Below are positions 61,446-63,886 of a DNA stretch of 63,886 nucleotides, piece after piece. Made by a program: the position numbers and the translations under genes. Every line of letters begins with the position of its first letter. The first letter of the stretch is position 1. The DNA lies in NCBI GenBank assembly GCA_913049915.1, contig CAJWZC010000011.1:1-63886 (forward strand), read 5' to 3'. This DNA comes from an uncultured Colwellia sp. (GTDB lineage: Bacteria > Pseudomonadota > Gammaproteobacteria > Enterobacterales > Alteromonadaceae). Under the pieces are notes generated by a model. It searched no databases and had not been told where the DNA came from. It saw only the letters and a program-made list of their open reading frames with translations.

Positions 61446-62300
61446 TTATAGTAGTTTTATACCTTCTTTGACTATAACAATTTTACCATTCTTTAGTAAA
61501 TTTCCTACTGTTGCTTTAAAGGTCTTTTTACTTACTCCTAAAGTTCTTTGAATAAATTCAGGTGTGCTTTTATCATTTAATGATGTAATTCCACCTCTGT
61601 CGGCAATATGTGCTAATAACTTATCAGAAAAATCATTGACCTTATTTTTACTACCACGTGTTAAAAGAAGATCTAAACGACCATCTTCACGCACCTGTTT
61701 AATATAGCCAGGGATTTTTTTACCAACTCTAAGATGTTGAAAAATTTCATTATCATAAAGTAAGCCCCAATGTAGGTCATTAACAATAGCTTTGAAACCT
61801 AAATCAGTTTTGCCACCAATTATTAAGTTTACTTTATCACCTTGTTGGTATTCTGCCGGCCAGATATCAAGAAATTTATCTATCTTACTTGAGGCAGCAA
61901 TACGATTAGTCAGTTGGTCAAGAAATACTCTAACCAGATAGTACTTACCTACTTCCATTTCGGAATGCTGTTGACTGAAAGGTACTAATAAATCTTTAGG
62001 TAAACCCCAATCAAGGAAGGCACCAATTTTATTCACTTGGACCACTTTTAAAGAAACAAACTCACCTACCTGGGCTAAAGGTATAGTTGTTGTCGCTATA
62101 AGCCTTTCAGCCGAGTCAAGATAAAGGAATACCTTGATTTTTTCTCCTACTTCACAAGCTTCTGGCAGATCGCGTTTAGGTAGTAATATTTCACCTAAAT
62201 CCCCACCATCAAGGTATGCACCTTTGTCTAGTAAAGCAACAATGTTGAGCAGATTGAATTTACCAAGGGTAGTTTGAGTGGGTATCTGAGAGTCTGTCAT
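61446..62300 (-). CDS. S1-domain RNA-binding protein, CvfB/YitL family
   Basis: 284 aa from the ATG at 62300 (MTDSQIPTQTTLG). An upstream ATG at 62330 overlaps a TATAAT-like box and is rejected. The N-terminus has tandem S1-like barrels (NIVALLDKGAYLDGGDLGEILLP, then VSLKVVQVNKIGAFLDWGLPKDLLVP), and the C-terminus a winged helix (GVSKKTFKATVGNLLKNGKI). The family binds RNA; CvfB of Staphylococcus affects virulence-gene expression. The role in this organism is unknown. Confidence 0.9.
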   Translation of the reverse strand: MTDSQIPTQTTLGKFNLLNIVALLDKGAYLDGGDLGEILLPKRDLPEACEVGEKIKVFLYLDSAERLIATTTIPLAQVGEFVSLKVVQVNKIGAFLDWGLPKDLLVPFSQQHSEMEVGKYYLVRVFLDQLTNRIAASSKIDKFLDIWPAEYQQGDKVNLIIGGKTDLGFKAIVNDLHWGLLYDNEIFQHLRVGKKIPGYIKQVREDGRLDLLLTRGSKNKVNDFSDKLLAHIADRGGITSLNDKSTPEFIQRTLGVSKKTFKATVGNLLKNGKIVIVKEGIKLL

Positions 62301-62330
62301 GGTGAGTGCCGTAAATAAAGTATGTCCCAT

Positions 62331-62735
62331 TATAGCGCATTCAATCGGGTATACCCAACGATTTCAATATTGGTTAAATACTTACTTATATGTGGTGATT
62401 TTAACAATTATTAATAATATTTCGCCTAATAAGTAGTTAAAAAAACTGATGAAAAAATAACTATTTATTAATAATCGTTTATTTAAGAATAATCAAGTTA
62501 TTCACTTATAAATTAACTCCATATAAGTAACTGTAATAAAAGTAGTTTTTAGTTTTTACCTTTGTTTTTTAAATTTTTTTATTTTTGTGGCTTATATCTT
62601 GTAATAGGGAGTTACATCTTTGTTCGTACTTGTAATCAATAATTGGTTATTCTACCGTTATTAAAATGCAAATAAATTTGCGGGCATTAAAGCAAATAAA
62701 AAATAATATACTATTAAATCAATAAGGGATTAAAA
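62331..62735. other. Divergent intergenic region between cvfB-like and the efflux adaptor
   Basis: About 400 bp, very AT-rich. A perfect palindrome GGGTATACCC lies at 62347-62356, and a TATAAT-like box for the cvfB-like gene sits next to 62335. Otherwise no gene or repeat was recognised. Confidence 0.5.
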
Positions 62736-63886
62736 GTGGCGACTAAAAAACAAATCATCATACCTATAGTTATCTTAGCTGCAGGCATTGCAGCCATGGC
62801 AATCTTTTTTAATATGAAAAAACCACCAGAACAAAAAGAGAAGGTCGATAAGACACCTATTGTCGCCGTTGAAAATATATCTGTTGCACCAATGACTCTA
62901 GAAGTAAATTCATACGGTATGGTAAAGCCAAAATATGAAACAGAATTAGTAGCCCAAGTTAATGGTGAAATTGTTGAATTGAATGATATTTTTGTTCGGG
63001 GAGGCCTGGTAAAAAAAGGTCAATTATTAGCGCGCATTGATCCGAGTGATTATCATGCCGCCTTAATTGATGCTCAAGCCACAATGGCTTCGGCTCGAGC
63101 AGCATTAGAAAAAGAGCTTGCTCAAGGTCAAGTCGCTGAACGAGAGTGGAAACAGATTACAAATACTTCACCAACTGAATTGAGTTTACGTAAACCACAA
63201 TTAGCGCAAGAATTAGCCCGAGTTAAAGCCGCACAAGCTTCTGTGTTAAGGGCCGAGCGTAATTTAGAACGTACAGAAATTCGTGCACCTTATGATGCAA
63301 TGATCGATAGTCGTAATATTGGTTTAGGTTCATTTGTTAGTGTTGGTAGTAAAATTGGTCATGTATTGGGTACAGCCATTGCAGAAATTCGTTTGCCAGT
63401 TGCAGATAATCAATTAGCCTTTTTAGTTAAAACTGAGTTCACTAAACAAGGCGTTGATGCAAAAGTTAACCTTTTAGGTACTTATGCAGGGCAAGATACC
63501 CAATGGCAAGCCATTATAGCGCGCAGTGAAGGTGTTATTGATAGTAAAAGCCGCATGAGTTATCTAGTCGCAGAAATTAACGATCCTTATCTATTAAATA
63601 GTTTGAGTGATAGCAATGATGTACCGTTACGTTTTGGTAGTTATGTTAATGCTAAAATTATGGGTTATGACATTAGCAAAGCAGCCTTAGTGCCTCGGTA
63701 TTTAGTTGTAAACGGTAGAGTAGCTCTCTTAGATAATGAGTCCAAATTACATTATGCTGTAATTGACATTGTTCGTCAGCAAGGCAGTAATGTTATTGTT
63801 ATTGATGGTTTGCAAGATGGTGATCAACTTATTGTATCGGCGCTAGATTATCCTGTAGATGGTATGAAATTGGCTGTAGCCGCTGA
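62736..63886 (+). CDS. RND efflux periplasmic adaptor (membrane fusion protein), partial
   Basis: At least 383 codons from a GTG start at 62736 with AAGG upstream; the gene runs off the right edge. An N-terminal membrane anchor (about 6-28) precedes the biotinyl-lipoyl-like hairpin (VAQVNGEIVELNDIFVRGG, then KKGQLLARIDPSDYHAAL), an alpha-helical coiled coil (about 95-175) and ERTEIRAPYDAMIDSRNIGLG, the second lipoyl half. The protein links an inner-membrane RND pump to an outer-membrane channel. The pump gene is expected just beyond the window. The substrate is unknown. Confidence 0.92.
   Translation, partial: MATKKQIIIPIVILAAGIAAMAIFFNMKKPPEQKEKVDKTPIVAVENISVAPMTLEVNSYGMVKPKYETELVAQVNGEIVELNDIFVRGGLVKKGQLLARIDPSDYHAALIDAQATMASARAALEKELAQGQVAEREWKQITNTSPTELSLRKPQLAQELARVKAAQASVLRAERNLERTEIRAPYDAMIDSRNIGLGSFVSVGSKIGHVLGTAIAEIRLPVADNQLAFLVKTEFTKQGVDAKVNLLGTYAGQDTQWQAIIARSEGVIDSKSRMSYLVAEINDPYLLNSLSDSNDVPLRFGSYVNAKIMGYDISKAALVPRYLVVNGRVALLDNESKLHYAVIDIVRQQGSNVIVIDGLQDGDQLIVSALDYPVDGMKLAVAA

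Overview
The window looks like chromosomal DNA of a marine gammaproteobacterium of the order Alteromonadales, most likely Colwellia or a close relative. The reasons are the AT-rich composition, the argR/mdh and ispB/rplU-rpmA-obgE neighbourhoods, an ArcA regulator with a separate Hpt protein, a TonB receptor/sulfatase/TRAP uptake locus, and dispersed non-coding elements with inverted ends of a kind common in these genomes. This assignment comes from reading the sequence, not from a search.

Left third (about 1-29.6 kb): a uronate and sugar-acid catabolic island. It begins with a secreted sulfatase and a TonB-dependent receptor, then an FCD-type GntR regulator and a tripartite TRAP transporter (dctP-dctQ-dctM). 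Next come central carbon genes (tkt, an MFS transporter, pgi, tal, gnd). A tightly packed operon follows: gluconokinase (gntK), a LarA-family nickel-pincer racemase/epimerase, the complete cofactor assembly set larC-larE-larB, and a NicO-type nickel transporter. After it lie kdgK-uxuB, and on the other strand uxaC-uxuA. Near-palindromic sites close to TTGGTCNGACCAA precede the receptor, the TRAP operon, the gntK-lar operon and uxaC, which suggests one regulon under the GntR protein. The main hypothesis is that the LarA homologue interconverts D-mannonate and D-gluconate (C2 epimers). Uronate carbon could then pass by gluconokinase and 6-phosphogluconate into the pentose phosphate genes next door, in parallel with the usual UxuA-KdgK route.

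Middle (29.5-31.9 kb): a decayed stretch holding a DUF1080-like lipoprotein remnant, a full-length but broken tyrosine recombinase, and a 3' gene fragment.

Right part (31.9-63.9 kb): mostly housekeeping genes. They are a large hybrid histidine kinase (ArcS-like in layout), argR, mdh, ispB, rplU-rpmA, obgE, folA, gltB-gltD, folE2, an Hpt protein, arcA, another histidine kinase and rsmC. Then comes a small unusual operon of a DapD-like acyltransferase, a LysA-like PLP decarboxylase and an AstE/AspA-like deacylase. After that are a TraF-like outer-membrane protein, a decayed ZnuD-like TonB receptor, an orphan periplasmic binding protein, a CvfB-like S1 protein and the start of an RND efflux adaptor that runs off the window. 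Two families of MITE-like elements lie in the intergenic gaps. I saw no tRNA, rRNA or CRISPR array.
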